Source: Thermocaproicibacter melissae
GTDB taxonomy: Bacteria; Bacillota; Clostridia; Oscillospirales; Acutalibacteraceae
DNA length: 64,000 bases
Assembly (NCBI RefSeq): GCF_024498295.1
Contig: NZ_CP101827.1
Span: 810,001 to 874,000, forward strand
Direction: 5' to 3'
Part shown: positions 26,561 to 37,465 of the stretch, piece after piece
How positions within the stretch are numbered: the first letter of the stretch is position 1
Layout: the number at the start of each line of letters is the position of its first letter
Position numbers and translations under genes: made by a program
Notes under the pieces: model-generated
The model's database searches: none
What the model was told of the DNA's origin: nothing
Seen by the model: the letters and a program-made list of their open reading frames with translations, nothing else

Positions 26561-27649
26561 TCAAATCAGCGTTCTGCCGTCGCAATAAACGCAAGTTATC
26601 ATGCCGCCTGCTTCTGTAAACAGATTCGGCAGATAGTGTTCTGTCTGCGTAATGCAGCGGGGATTGGTGCAATGATACGGATGTGTCGATGTCTTGGCCT
26701 TTTTCGGAACTCCGATATTAGCTCCCCGCAAAATTGTGAGAATCAAGGCCATTCGCGCATACACTCCGTACACCGTCTGACGGAAATAAGTTGCACGTGG
26801 GTCATCGTCAACACTTACTTCAATTTCATCCACGCGCGGCAGCGGATGCAATATCTTCAGGTCCTTTTTTGCAGCCAACAGCTTTTTGTTATCCAGAACG
26901 AACACGCCTTTCTGAGATTCATAACTTTCACGGCTGGGAAAGCGTTCTTGCTGGATGCGCGTCATATACAAAACGTCCAGGGAAGGGATTGCCTCTTCTA
27001 GAGAGGAAACTTCACGGTATTTGCATCCTGCTGCATCCATGATATCCTTTACATACTGAGGCAATGCAAGTTCCGGAGTGGAAATCAGAACAAATGAGTT
27101 CCCCTCGAACCGTGTCATTGTCTTAATGAGTGAATGAACCGTTCTCCCATACATCAGGTCTCCGCACAGCCCGATGCACAAATGATCAAGACGCCCCTTT
27201 TCATTATATAGCGTAACAAGGTCTGTAAGTGTCTGCGTCGGGTGTAGGTGCCCGCCGTCGCCCGCATTGATAATTGGGACTCCAGAATAAAGTGAGGCTG
27301 CTGCAGCGGCACCCTCCCATGGATTCCTAATGACGATTAAATCCGCATATCCGCCGATGACCGTAATGGTATCCTTCAGGCTTTCCCCTTTTGAAACAGA
27401 AGAATTGCCGGGATTGTCAAACCCAATTACTTCCCCGCCCAACCGATACATTGCGGTTTGAAATGACATTTTTGTTCTGGTAGACGGCTCATAGAAAAGC
27501 GTTGCCATGATTTTCCCACGGCAAGATTCCCGATACGCCCATGGATTTGAACGAATGTCATTGGCGAGATGAATGAGTTCTTCAATCTCCGGCACTGTCA
27601 ACTGGTCAAGGTCAATCATGTGATTGAGCTGCAATTTACATCGCCTCAT
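26561..27649 (-). CDS. pyrB: Aspartate carbamoyltransferase with C-terminal PyrI-like zinc tail
   Basis: This 362-residue enzyme makes N-carbamoyl-aspartate, the committed step of pyrimidine synthesis. Catalytic motifs are YEPSTRTKMSF, HLHPTQTLTDL and HPLPRVDEI. Normal PyrB has about 305-310 residues. Here about 50 extra residues carry C327-x4-C332 and C353-x2-C356, the same spacing as the zinc site of the regulatory chain PyrI. No separate pyrI is seen nearby. The ATG at 27649 follows AGGT weakly; Met11 is another possible start. It is a single-gene unit divergent from the activase operon. Confidence 0.92.
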   Translation of the reverse strand: MRRCKLQLNHMIDLDQLTVPEIEELIHLANDIRSNPWAYRESCRGKIMATLFYEPSTRTKMSFQTAMYRLGGEVIGFDNPGNSSVSKGESLKDTITVIGGYADLIVIRNPWEGAAAAASLYSGVPIINAGDGGHLHPTQTLTDLVTLYNEKGRLDHLCIGLCGDLMYGRTVHSLIKTMTRFEGNSFVLISTPELALPQYVKDIMDAAGCKYREVSSLEEAIPSLDVLYMTRIQQERFPSRESYESQKGVFVLDNKKLLAAKKDLKILHPLPRVDEIEVSVDDDPRATYFRQTVYGVYARMALILTILRGANIGVPKKAKTSTHPYHCTNPRCITQTEHYLPNLFTEAGGMITCVYCDGRTLI

Positions 27650-27715
27650 TCAATTTTTACCTATTTTATCATTCTGCCTTATCAAACACAAGTAGCTGGA
27701 ATTTTCCCCAAGCTC

Positions 27716-27744
27716 TTGACAGTAGTCTTCTTGGAAACTACAAT
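27716..27744 (+). promoter_or_regulatory. Promoter of the activase/dehydratase operon
   Basis: A perfect TTGACA (27716-27721) and TACAAT (27739-27744) are 17 bases apart. The spacer contains the inverted repeat GTAGT/ACTAC, which could be an operator. The first gene starts about 43 bases downstream. Confidence 0.75.
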
Positions 27745-27786
27745 TAATAGTTAACAATGTTATTTTTATGATTGGCAGGTTTCGCA

Positions 27787-30678
27787 ATGAAAGTCGGACT
27801 TGATATAGGCTCAACCACTATAAAATGTGTCGTCATTGACGACGATTGCAATATTTTGTACAAATCATATGAGAGGCATCTTTCCAAAATCACGGAAAAG
27901 ATGACTGAACTTCTGCAAAAAATCAAAACAGAAATCATTCACGGTGACAAGGCAATGCTTACCATTTCCGGTTCAGCCGGTATGGGCATTTCTCAGACTT
28001 GCCACCTTCCGTTTGTTCAGGAGGTCTACGCTTCCCGCATTGCAGTTGGGCGGCTGGTTCCCGATGCCGATGTCATTATTGAGCTCGGCGGCGAAGATGC
28101 AAAGATACTTTTCCTCACTGGCGGAACGGAAGTACGCATGAACGGTTCCTGTGCTGGCGGAACCGGAGCATTCATCGACCAGATGGCGACTTTGCTGAAC
28201 GTGAATCTTGAAGAAATGAACGAACTCGCGAAGCAATATGAAAAAATCTACACCATCGCTTCAAGATGCGGCGTTTTTGCTAAGTCTGACATACAGCCTC
28301 TTCTGAACCAAGGAGCGCGCAAAACAGATATTTCAGCCAGTATTTTCGCCGCGGTGGCAAACCAGACAATTGCCGGTCTGGCACAAGGGCGACCCATTAA
28401 AGGTAAAGTGCTTTACCTCGGTGGACCGCTTACTTTTCTTTCTGAACTGCGTGCAAGTTTCGACCGTTTACTGAAGGTAACTGGGGTGTGCCCGGAGAAT
28501 TCTCTCTACTTTGTTGCTTTGGGCGCGGCTTACTGTAGTGCCGAGGAAATAGACCTAGACCAAGCTCTGGAAAGCATCCAGAAATACGGCTCAAGCGGAA
28601 ATTTCCTTTCGATTCCGCCACTCTTCACAAGTCAAGAAGAGTATGAAGAATTCTGCCGCCGTCATGAGCAGTGCAAGGCTCCCCGCGGTGATATTAATAC
28701 ATATAATGGAAACGCATTTCTCGGCATAGATGCTGGATCCACAACGGTGAAGGCAGTGCTTCTCGGAAAAGATGGAGAAATTCTGAGTTCACTTTACCGC
28801 AGCAATTCCGGCAACCCCATCCCAATTATCAAAGACTATCTTCTCGACCTTTACCGCAATTACCCGAACATTACCATAGAAAGCAGTGCTGTAACCGGAT
28901 ACGGAGAAGAATTGCTGAAAAACGCATTCGGCATTGATTTCGGCATTGTGGAGACAATTGCGCACTTCACCGCTGCCAAGCGGTTCCGCCCGAATGTGGA
29001 TTTTGTCATCGACATCGGCGGCCAAGACATGAAGTGCTTCAAAATCCGCAATGGTGCAATCGACAACATTTTCTTAAACGAAGCATGTTCCTCTGGATGC
29101 GGTTCTTTCCTGCAGACATTTGCCAACACTCTTGGCTATGATATTGCCGAATTTGCAAAGCTTGGCCTTTTCGCAAAGCATCCGGTAGATCTCGGTTCGC
29201 GCTGCACGGTATTCATGAATTCTCAGGTGAAGCAGGCACAGAAGGACGGAGCTACTACGGAGGATATCAGTGCCGGTCTTTCCGTAAGCGTTGTGAAAAA
29301 CGCCATCTACAAAGTCATTCGTGTTCCAAACGCCAAAGAGCTTGGACAAAACATCGTTGTGCAGGGCGGAACATTCCTCAACGACGCCGTTCTGCGTGTC
29401 TTCGAAAAAGAGCTTGGCGTCGAAGTAACACGGCCTGACATTTCCGGCCTGATGGGTGCTTACGGTGCGGCAATCTACGCCATGAGTAAATCCACCGGCA
29501 AGAGCTCACTGGTCGGTCTGGAAGAACTCGAGAATTTCAAACACGAGGTTAAAGTTACAAACTGCGGACTTTGCAACAATCACTGCCGCCTGACCATCAA
29601 TATCTTCGGCGGAAACCGGAGATTCATCGGCGGAAACCGGTGTGAGAAGCCTGTGACCAAACGCTCCGGCGGTACCGAGCTGGATATGTACGCCTACAAA
29701 TTGAAGCTGCTACGTTCTTATATGCCCGCAATGGGACCGCGCGGAAAGATCGGTATTCCCATGGGGCTGAACATGTACGAGCTGCTTCCGTTCTGGCACA
29801 CATTTTTCACAAAGCTAGGCTTTGAAGTAGTTCTCTCTCCCCTTTCAAACCGCGAGCTGTATATTGAGGGTCAGGCAACGATTCCATCGGATACGGTATG
29901 CTTCCCTGCCAAGCTGATGCACGGGCATGTGCAGGCATTGATCAACGCAGGCATCAAGAATATCTTCTACCCATGCATGTCATATAATTTTGACGAACAT
30001 CTCGGCGACAACCATTACAACTGCCCTGTTGTTGCCTATTATCCCGAAGTCATCAGCGCAAATATGCACCTAGACGGCATCAATTTGATTCACGAATACG
30101 TCGGAATTCACCGCAAGCATGATTTCCCGAGAAAAATGACTGCGATTCTGCAGTGCAGTTTTCCCGATATCACTTTTGCCGAAGTTCACGATGCGGCTTC
30201 TGATGCATACAAGGCTTACGACCAATACATGAAAAACATCCGCAAAAAGGGCAGTCAAATGATTGATGAGGCCCGAAAACGCGGAATGCCAATCATCATT
30301 TTGAGCGGCAGACCATATCATTTGGACCCGGAAATCAACCACGGCATCAACAAGCTGATAACCAGTCTTGGTGCTGCTGTGATTTCGGAAGATGTTGTCA
30401 GTGTTAGGGTGAAGAAGTTCCCAACAAAAGTCCTAAACCAATGGACTTATCACGCGAGACTTTATGCGGCGGCAAAATACATCGGCGACCAGCCAGACAT
30501 GAACCTGGTACAACTTGTCTCATTCGGCTGCGGCGTCGATGCGATTACCACCGATGAAGTCCGCCGAATTCTTGAGGAAAAAAACAAAATCTATACCCAA
30601 ATCAAAATTGATGAAATAACAAATCTTGGCGCCGTCAAAATCAGGCTTCGCAGCCTTTTTGCAGCGCTTGAGAAATGA
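27787..30678 (+). CDS. 2-hydroxyacyl-CoA dehydratase activase-like protein (two BadF/BadG ATPase domains plus DUF2229)
   Basis: This protein of about 963 residues has two tandem ASKHA-type ATPase domains of the BadF/BadG/BcrA family: VGLDIGSTTIKCVV at the start and FLGIDAGSTTVKAVLLG near 320. Each has a cluster-binding NGSCAGGTGAFID or NEACSSGCGSF segment. A DUF2229 region with KVTNCGLCNNHCRLTI follows. Activases transfer one electron at the cost of ATP to the dehydratase. The ATG at 27787 is chosen over a TTG at 27772 because MKVGLDIG is the conserved beginning. The stop TGA at 30676-30678 overlaps the Shine-Dalgarno sequence of the next gene. Confidence 0.88.
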   Translation: MKVGLDIGSTTIKCVVIDDDCNILYKSYERHLSKITEKMTELLQKIKTEIIHGDKAMLTISGSAGMGISQTCHLPFVQEVYASRIAVGRLVPDADVIIELGGEDAKILFLTGGTEVRMNGSCAGGTGAFIDQMATLLNVNLEEMNELAKQYEKIYTIASRCGVFAKSDIQPLLNQGARKTDISASIFAAVANQTIAGLAQGRPIKGKVLYLGGPLTFLSELRASFDRLLKVTGVCPENSLYFVALGAAYCSAEEIDLDQALESIQKYGSSGNFLSIPPLFTSQEEYEEFCRRHEQCKAPRGDINTYNGNAFLGIDAGSTTVKAVLLGKDGEILSSLYRSNSGNPIPIIKDYLLDLYRNYPNITIESSAVTGYGEELLKNAFGIDFGIVETIAHFTAAKRFRPNVDFVIDIGGQDMKCFKIRNGAIDNIFLNEACSSGCGSFLQTFANTLGYDIAEFAKLGLFAKHPVDLGSRCTVFMNSQVKQAQKDGATTEDISAGLSVSVVKNAIYKVIRVPNAKELGQNIVVQGGTFLNDAVLRVFEKELGVEVTRPDISGLMGAYGAAIYAMSKSTGKSSLVGLEELENFKHEVKVTNCGLCNNHCRLTINIFGGNRRFIGGNRCEKPVTKRSGGTELDMYAYKLKLLRSYMPAMGPRGKIGIPMGLNMYELLPFWHTFFTKLGFEVVLSPLSNRELYIEGQATIPSDTVCFPAKLMHGHVQALINAGIKNIFYPCMSYNFDEHLGDNHYNCPVVAYYPEVISANMHLDGINLIHEYVGIHRKHDFPRKMTAILQCSFPDITFAEVHDAASDAYKAYDQYMKNIRKKGSQMIDEARKRGMPIIILSGRPYHLDPEINHGINKLITSLGAAVISEDVVSVRVKKFPTKVLNQWTYHARLYAAAKYIGDQPDMNLVQLVSFGCGVDAITTDEVRRILEEKNKIYTQIKIDEITNLGAVKIRLRSLFAALEK

Positions 30679-30688
30679 GGAGTTTCTC

Positions 30689-31984
30689 TTGGCAAAATTA
30701 GTTTATGACAAAACTGGCCGTCTCCTTTTTACAAAGGAAATGAAAAAAGAATATACGATTCTGGCGCCGATGATGGCACCGATTCATTTTAGGCTGATCA
30801 TCAACGTCCTGCGGAACTGCGGCTACAATTTTGAGCTGCTTGAAAATGACGGGCCGAACGTTGTGCAAGAGGGCCTAAAATATGTTCATAACGACACCTG
30901 CTACCCGGCCTTGCTGGTAATCGGTCAGTTTATTGACGCGCTGCACTCCGGCAAATACGATGTCAACAAAACAGCGCTTGTCATTACGCAGACCGGCGGC
31001 GGTTGCCGTGCTTCCAATTACATACACCTGCTGCGCAAAGCGTTAAAAAAGGCAGGTTTGGAGCAAGTGCCCGTTATTTCGATGAACCTCTCTTTCCTGG
31101 AGCATAACCCGGGATTCCATATCACTCTTTCCATGATTCGCAAATTTGTTGCCGCAATGGTTTACGGGGACGCACTGATGTTGCTTCGCAATCAGACGGA
31201 AGCCTATGAAGTTCATAAAGGCGACAGCAACAAAATGGTCGAGAAGTGGAGCAATTATCTAACCGACCAGTTTAACCACGGCAAAGCCCTTTCCAGAAAA
31301 CAGCAAAGGGAAATTCTGTTCCGTATTGTAAAAGATTTCGCCTCCATTGAGATTAAAAAGGTTCCGAAAGTCAAAGTTGGCGTCGTCGGAGAGATTTATG
31401 TTAAGTACTCCTCCCTCGGCAACAACAACCTAGAAGATTTTCTACGCGGACAGGATTGTGAAGTCAATGTTCCCGGTCTAATAAACTTCGCACTGTTCAA
31501 GGTTGACAACCGCCTCGAAGATATTAAGCTTTACGGCGGCAACCCGATTAAATATTTCTTTGTCAATCTTCTGATGAAATATCTGCTCGAGATGCAGGAT
31601 ACGTTAATTGAAGCAATCAAAAGCGAACCGAGATACCACGCTCCGCAGCCTTATGCTCACACAAAAAGCCTTATAAACGGCGTAATCGGCTATGGCGACA
31701 AAATGGGTGAAGGCTGGCTCCTGACAGCCGAAATGCTGGAGCTTGCAGAAGAAGGCTATGAAAACATCGTTTGCGCTCAGCCGTTTGGTTGCCTGCCAAA
31801 CCACATCTCCGGAAAAGGTATGATTCATCGCATCAAGGCAATTAATGAAAAATCGAATATTGTCCCAATTGATTACGACCCAAGTGCAACAAGAGTCAAT
31901 CAAGAAAACAGGATTAAACTGATGCTTGCTGTGGCGCGTGAAAACCTAAATAAACAACTCGAGCAGCAAAATCAGCCGAATTAA
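30689..31984 (+). CDS. 2-hydroxyacyl-CoA dehydratase subunit-like protein (HgdB/DUF2229-related)
   Basis: This 431-residue partner is related to 2-hydroxyglutaryl-CoA dehydratase D components. Motifs are NDTCYPALLVIGQ, TQTGGGCRASNY and CAQPFGCLPNHISGKGM; their cysteines could ligate a 4Fe-4S cluster. In many Clostridia this region is fused to the preceding activase in one chain of about 1,400 residues; here it is separate. I chose the TTG start at 30689 because GAGGAG lies 6 bases upstream and MAKLVYDKTGRLLF begins the conserved part. Substrate is unknown; no acyl-CoA genes are adjacent. Confidence 0.85.
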   Translation: MAKLVYDKTGRLLFTKEMKKEYTILAPMMAPIHFRLIINVLRNCGYNFELLENDGPNVVQEGLKYVHNDTCYPALLVIGQFIDALHSGKYDVNKTALVITQTGGGCRASNYIHLLRKALKKAGLEQVPVISMNLSFLEHNPGFHITLSMIRKFVAAMVYGDALMLLRNQTEAYEVHKGDSNKMVEKWSNYLTDQFNHGKALSRKQQREILFRIVKDFASIEIKKVPKVKVGVVGEIYVKYSSLGNNNLEDFLRGQDCEVNVPGLINFALFKVDNRLEDIKLYGGNPIKYFFVNLLMKYLLEMQDTLIEAIKSEPRYHAPQPYAHTKSLINGVIGYGDKMGEGWLLTAEMLELAEEGYENIVCAQPFGCLPNHISGKGMIHRIKAINEKSNIVPIDYDPSATRVNQENRIKLMLAVARENLNKQLEQQNQPN

Positions 31985-32051
31985 GTGCAATACAATATTC
32001 TCGAAAAATACAATATTATCCAAATAAATCTTACTTTTTTGTGTATTTCGT

Positions 32052-32059
32052 GGTATAAT
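32052..32059 (+). promoter_or_regulatory. Extended -10 promoter of the disrupted diguanylate cyclase
   Basis: TGGTATAAT (32051-32059) is a perfect extended -10. The -35 position holds only TTACTT at 17 bases. It lies 84 bases upstream of the TTG start at 32143. Confidence 0.6.
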
Positions 32060-32142
32060 ATACTAAAATTTACAGGCTTTTATGTTTAATTTGCGGTTTG
32101 TATTTCATTCACGAAGCACAGATTGAGAAAGGTGGGATAGGA

Positions 32143-32307
32143 TTGAGGGTACAAAGGCATTTGCAGCTTTTTCTTTCCTATCTCTCTTTTTTTGTCGTTT
32201 TATGGATGTCCACCCTTGGATTTAGTCAAGGCCCTACATTTTTTGACATTTTTATATCGTTTTTCATCATGATATGCGTTCAAGCACTTATGTTTCGCGC
32301 TTTTGAG
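32143..32307 (+). pseudogene. 5' fragment of a membrane diguanylate cyclase, cut by IS256
   Basis: These 55 codons encode the N-terminus of the split gene: LFLSYLSFFVVLWMSTLGF and FFDIFISFFIMICVQALMF are two membrane helices. The fragment ends at MFRAFE, where the IS256-type element begins. The TTG at 32143 has AAAGGTGGG upstream; a TTG at 32098 would add 15 residues without a ribosome site. Deleting the element and one target copy joins it in frame to 33673 (RAFE-LKPRND), restoring about 437 residues. As it stands, translation continues only 10 codons into the element. Confidence 0.8.
32298..32307. repeat. Target duplication, left copy
   Basis: CGCTTTTGAG is repeated exactly at 33663-33672 and flanks the IS256-type element. 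Nine bases is near the 8-9 bp usual for this family; the tenth match may be chance. Confidence 0.85.
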
Positions 32308-33662
32308 ATAACGTATAATAAGTTTCGCAAAATTAATTGAAGCAAAAAAGTAGACATAGTCGATTGCCGTCGGTAAAATAAAGTTACCATACAAAATCTA
32401 CCAAGGAGGCAATAAACTATGTCTGATAATATTATACAACTAAACGAAGACCTGATAAAGAATAATCTTAAAGATCTTGTCCGTAGTAGTGTGGAAGAAA
32501 CACTGAATGCACTACTCGACCATGAAGCTGATGAGCTTGTTAATGCCGAGCGATATGAACGCTCTGGCGACCGAAAGGGGTATCGCTCCGGCCATTATGA
32601 GCGAAACTTTTCTACGACATCCGGAAATGTAAAACTCAGGGTTCCAAAGCTGAAGGGTATCCAGTTTGAGACAGCCATTATTGAACGCTACAAACGGCGG
32701 GAATGCTCTGTAGAAGAAGCGCTGATTGAGATGTATCTCGCAGGTGTTTCAGTACGCCGTGTGGAAGATATCACTGAGGCTCTCTGGGGTACAAAGGTGT
32801 CTCCGGGAACAATTAGTAATCTTAACAAAAAAGCCTATGGACATATTGAACAATGGCGTCAACGTCCTCTTTTAGAGGAGTATCCGTACGTTTATGTTGA
32901 TGGTATTTATCTCAAGCGCAGTTGGGGTGGCGAAATACAGAATGTGTCTGTACTCGTTGCCATTGGCGTAAACCGTCATGGATATCGAGAAATCATTGGC
33001 GCTGCGGAAGGTATGAAGGAAGATAAAGAAAGTTGGAAAAACTTCTTTGTCGGCCTAAAAGAACGCGGATTAAAGGGCGTTCGCCTTATTATTGGAGATA
33101 AGTGTCTTGGAATGTTAGAAACCATTCCAGAAGTCTTCCCCGATGCCAAATATCAACGTTGTACCGTTCACTTTTATCGCAATATCTTTCGTGTTACACC
33201 GAAAAACAAAATGCGCTCAGTCACGTTAATGCTCAAAGCAATTCATGCCCAGGAAAGTAAAGAAGCTGCCCGCGAAAAAGCTGCTTCAGTTGCAGCTAAA
33301 CTTCGTGAAATGAAATTGTCTGCGGCAGCTAAAAAGGTCGAAGAAAGTGTTGATGAAACTCTAACTTACATGGACTTTCCAACAGAGCACTGGACCAGAA
33401 TTCGTACGAATAATGTAACCGAACGCATCAATCGAGAGATTAAACGCCGAACGAAAGCAATTGGTGCTTTCCCGGATGGCAATAGTGCTTTGATGCTGGT
33501 CTGTGCACGACTTCGTTATGTGGCAGCTTCTGCATGGGGAACGAAGCGTTATCTCAACATGGAGCACCTATTCCAGATGGAACTGATGCAACAACATTCT
33601 GCCAGCTAGCTACTGGCAAACTGACGGCATAGATGGATTTTGCGAAATTTTCTTGACACGGC
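32308..33662 (+). mobile_element. IS256-family insertion sequence
   Basis: This 1,355-base element carries one transposase gene. The ends share TTTCGCAAAAT at the same distance (15 bases) from each boundary: plus strand 32323-32333 and the complement at the right. The next block GCCGTC-GT is shared further in. Ten-base direct repeats flank it. It interrupts a diguanylate cyclase gene in the same orientation. Confidence 0.88.
32419..33609 (+). CDS. IS256-family (mutator type) transposase
   Basis: This 396-residue DDE transposase has Asp in YVYVDGIYLKR, Asp in RLIIGDKCLGM and the catalytic Glu in NNVTERINREIKRRTK. LYLAGVS-like VEEALIEMYLAGVSVRRVED is the conserved N-terminal region of the mutator superfamily. 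The ATG follows AAGGAGGCAATAAACT. The gene is intact, with no frameshift. Confidence 0.95.
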   Translation: MSDNIIQLNEDLIKNNLKDLVRSSVEETLNALLDHEADELVNAERYERSGDRKGYRSGHYERNFSTTSGNVKLRVPKLKGIQFETAIIERYKRRECSVEEALIEMYLAGVSVRRVEDITEALWGTKVSPGTISNLNKKAYGHIEQWRQRPLLEEYPYVYVDGIYLKRSWGGEIQNVSVLVAIGVNRHGYREIIGAAEGMKEDKESWKNFFVGLKERGLKGVRLIIGDKCLGMLETIPEVFPDAKYQRCTVHFYRNIFRVTPKNKMRSVTLMLKAIHAQESKEAAREKAASVAAKLREMKLSAAAKKVEESVDETLTYMDFPTEHWTRIRTNNVTERINREIKRRTKAIGAFPDGNSALMLVCARLRYVAASAWGTKRYLNMEHLFQMELMQQHSAS

Positions 33663-33672
33663 CGCTTTTGAG
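33663..33672. repeat. Target duplication, right copy
   Basis: CGCTTTTGAG is identical to 32298-32307 and marks the right boundary of the IS256-type element. Confidence 0.85.
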
Positions 33673-34821
33673 CTTAAACCGCGCAATGATTTTATCAATG
33701 CAATTCGTCGCGCCATAAACGGCGATTATAAGGCCCGTTTTGTGTGCAATAACAAATCATCTTTAAAGGGAATCAGCCTTATCTACAATCAGCTCATGAG
33801 CTGCGTTGAAAATCAGATGGACGAGCTTTCGGAAAACCGGATTCTGCAGAATCAGCTGTATGAAAATGAGAAGATCTATCGTTCCGCCTTGGAGCTGACT
33901 TGCGAGCGTATTTTTGAAGCTGATTTGACGCACAACCGCCTGCTTTATGGTTTTGAAAAATATTCCGCTAATTTCCCTTATGTGAAAACAAAGATTTACG
34001 ATGACATTATTTCTGCCATCGCAGCCAACTCTGTCCATCCGGAAGATACACAAGCCTTCGTGGAGACATTATCCAGAAACGGTCTGTTAAAAGCATTTCA
34101 CCGTGCTCACTCCCCTGAGGTTTCCGTGGAATACCGTTTGGCGTCTCCGGATGGCCGTTGGATCTGGCATTCAGCTTCCGTCGTTTTCTTGTATTCGAGT
34201 TCACAGACCGGTCTGAAAATCATAGGGTATGTCAAAAACATTGACGAACGCAAAAAGCAAGAAATTAAAATGTTCAATGAATCCCAAAAAGACAGCTTGA
34301 CCGGCCTATTCAACCGGAAAGTAACAGAAGCCTTAATTAATCAGTACCTTAGCGAAAACGGCAAAAACGTGCAGCATGCGGTCATTATGCTAGACATTGA
34401 TAATTTTAAGTCAATCAACGATACGTATGGTCATTCTCAAGGAGATGCCGCTCTCATCTGTTTTTCTAAGCAACTCCAACGGCTTTTTCGTTCTTCTGAT
34501 ATCGTCGGGCGCGTCGGCGGCGACGAATTTCTCGTCCTTATGAAAAATATAGCGGGCAAGGATGTGCTGCTTGAGAAGCTTCGCTCCATTAGTTCTGCTT
34601 TCTGTGAAATCAAACTTGATGATGCTTCTTACCAAGTACATAGCAGCATTGGTGTGTCCCTTTACCCGAGTGACGGTACAAACTTTGCTGAACTCTTCAA
34701 AAAAGCGGACATGGCGTTATATCATTCAAAGCAAAACGGCAAAAATCAATTCTCCCTATATTCGGATTATTATGAAACCGACGGAGCCCCGAAACAGAAT
34801 TCGCCAGAAAGCTCAACTTAA
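33673..34821 (+). pseudogene. 3' fragment of the diguanylate cyclase: PAS and GGDEF domains
   Basis: These 382 codons hold a HAMP-like linker (LKPRNDFINAIRRAINGDY), a PAS domain (about EKIYRSALELTCERIF to GYVKNIDERKK) and a GGDEF domain with an intact RVGGDEFLVLM active site. RSSD sits five residues before GGDEF, the position of the inhibitory I-site. The enzyme would make c-di-GMP from two GTP. Upstream lies the IS256 element; a TTG at 33640 inside it lacks a good ribosome site, so expression is doubtful. The open frame itself is undamaged, which suggests a recent insertion. Confidence 0.85.
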
Positions 34822-34840
34822 TAGTTTATGCAGAACATGC

Positions 34841-34878
34841 AAAAAAGGTCCCGGGCTTTTGCCCGAGACCTTTGATTT
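34841..34878. terminator. Bidirectional terminator between cyclase fragment and pyrG
   Basis: AGGTCCCGGGC (34846-34856) pairs with GCCCGAGACCT (34861-34871) around TTTT, with one C-A mismatch. A residues precede and T residues follow it, so it can serve both converging genes. Confidence 0.85.
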
Positions 34879-34881
34879 TTC

Positions 34882-36531
<1,650 letters not shown>

Positions 36532-36566
36532 TCAATCCATTCGTGTTCTCAACACACATACTGATA

Positions 36567-36596
36567 ATTATATCGCTTTTTGTCTCATTTTGTCAA
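36567..36596 (-). promoter_or_regulatory. pyrG promoter
   Basis: The minus strand carries perfect TTGACA (36591-36596) and perfect TATAAT (36567-36572) with an 18-base spacer. Confidence 0.8.
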
Positions 36597-36620
36597 GCCA
36601 TGGGGATGGTTTTCCGATAA

Positions 36621-37421
36621 TCACTTCTTATATTTCTCAATGGTTGCTTTGTTGATGATAACCTCTTTGACGGGCTTGTTTTGGGCATCAACACGGACAG
36701 CTGCAATCTTGTCCACAGTATCCATACCTTCAAAGACCTGACCAAACACCGTATGACCCTTTCCGGCGATATTATAGTAGCCGTCAAGGTAAGGATTTCC
36801 GCCGTTCTTTTCGTAAATTTCACGGTACTCATCGGTTACTTTGTCCATATCGAGCCAAGTGCTTCCGTATTGAGTCACAAAGGAATCTACGGTCATTTTT
36901 GACTGTTTCATATACGAATATGCCTGTTCGTACTGATCCCATCCTCCAAAGGTGTCCGCACTGGCTTGGTTGATGAAGAACTGACTTCCATTTGTATTCT
37001 TCCCCGAGTTAGCCATTGCCACAGCGCCGCGGAGATTCAGCAGGTTGGAATTGAACTCGTCCTCAAAGGGCTCCTGCCAAATGCTTTCTCCGCCGGCTCC
37101 TGTTCCGGTAGGATCCCCCGTTTGAATCATGAAGTCTTCGATAACACGGTGAAACGTAACCCCGTTGTAATAGCCTTTCCGAATCAATCCTTTGAAATTC
37201 TCAACCGCCTTTGGCGCCGCCTCCGGAAAAAGGCGAATTTTTATTGTTCCCATGCTCGTTGTCAGAACTGCTATTTCCTCACCTTCTGCAGGAGCTTCGA
37301 GCTGGTAGCCGATTTTTTTGCCATCATCTTTCCTCACTGAGGAGTTAGAAGAACATGCACAGCACCCAGCAGAAATTACCACTGCAAGAATTAGGCTAAG
37401 AATGAGTTTTCTGACTTTCAT
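36621..37421 (-). CDS. Lipoprotein peptidyl-prolyl isomerase (cyclophilin)
   Basis: This 266-residue protein is exported: LILSLILAVVISAGC is a lipoprotein signal with the lipid-modified Cys near residue 21. The cyclophilin domain has FKGLIRKGYYNGVTFHRVIEDFMIQTGDP (key residues RVIEDFMIQTGDP), GAVAMANSGKNTNGSQFFI and GHTVFGQVFEGMD, covering the usual catalytic Arg, Gln-x-Gly-Asp and active-site Gln-Phe-Phe. It probably helps fold secreted proteins at the membrane surface. A 35-residue insert between the domain halves is typical of clostridial members. Promoter at 37466-37494. Confidence 0.93.
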   Translation of the reverse strand: MKVRKLILSLILAVVISAGCCACSSNSSVRKDDGKKIGYQLEAPAEGEEIAVLTTSMGTIKIRLFPEAAPKAVENFKGLIRKGYYNGVTFHRVIEDFMIQTGDPTGTGAGGESIWQEPFEDEFNSNLLNLRGAVAMANSGKNTNGSQFFINQASADTFGGWDQYEQAYSYMKQSKMTVDSFVTQYGSTWLDMDKVTDEYREIYEKNGGNPYLDGYYNIAGKGHTVFGQVFEGMDTVDKIAAVRVDAQNKPVKEVIINKATIEKYKK

Positions 37422-37465
37422 AATGTAGAGGATCCTCCAGATTTCAGATTATTTGGGCTGTTCTA

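Noticed and set aside
33640-33672. TTG at 33640 as a genuine start of the GGDEF protein
   Set aside because: The TTG lies in the terminal repeat of the IS256 element, without a good ribosome site. The frame continues in exact register with the fragment left of the element.
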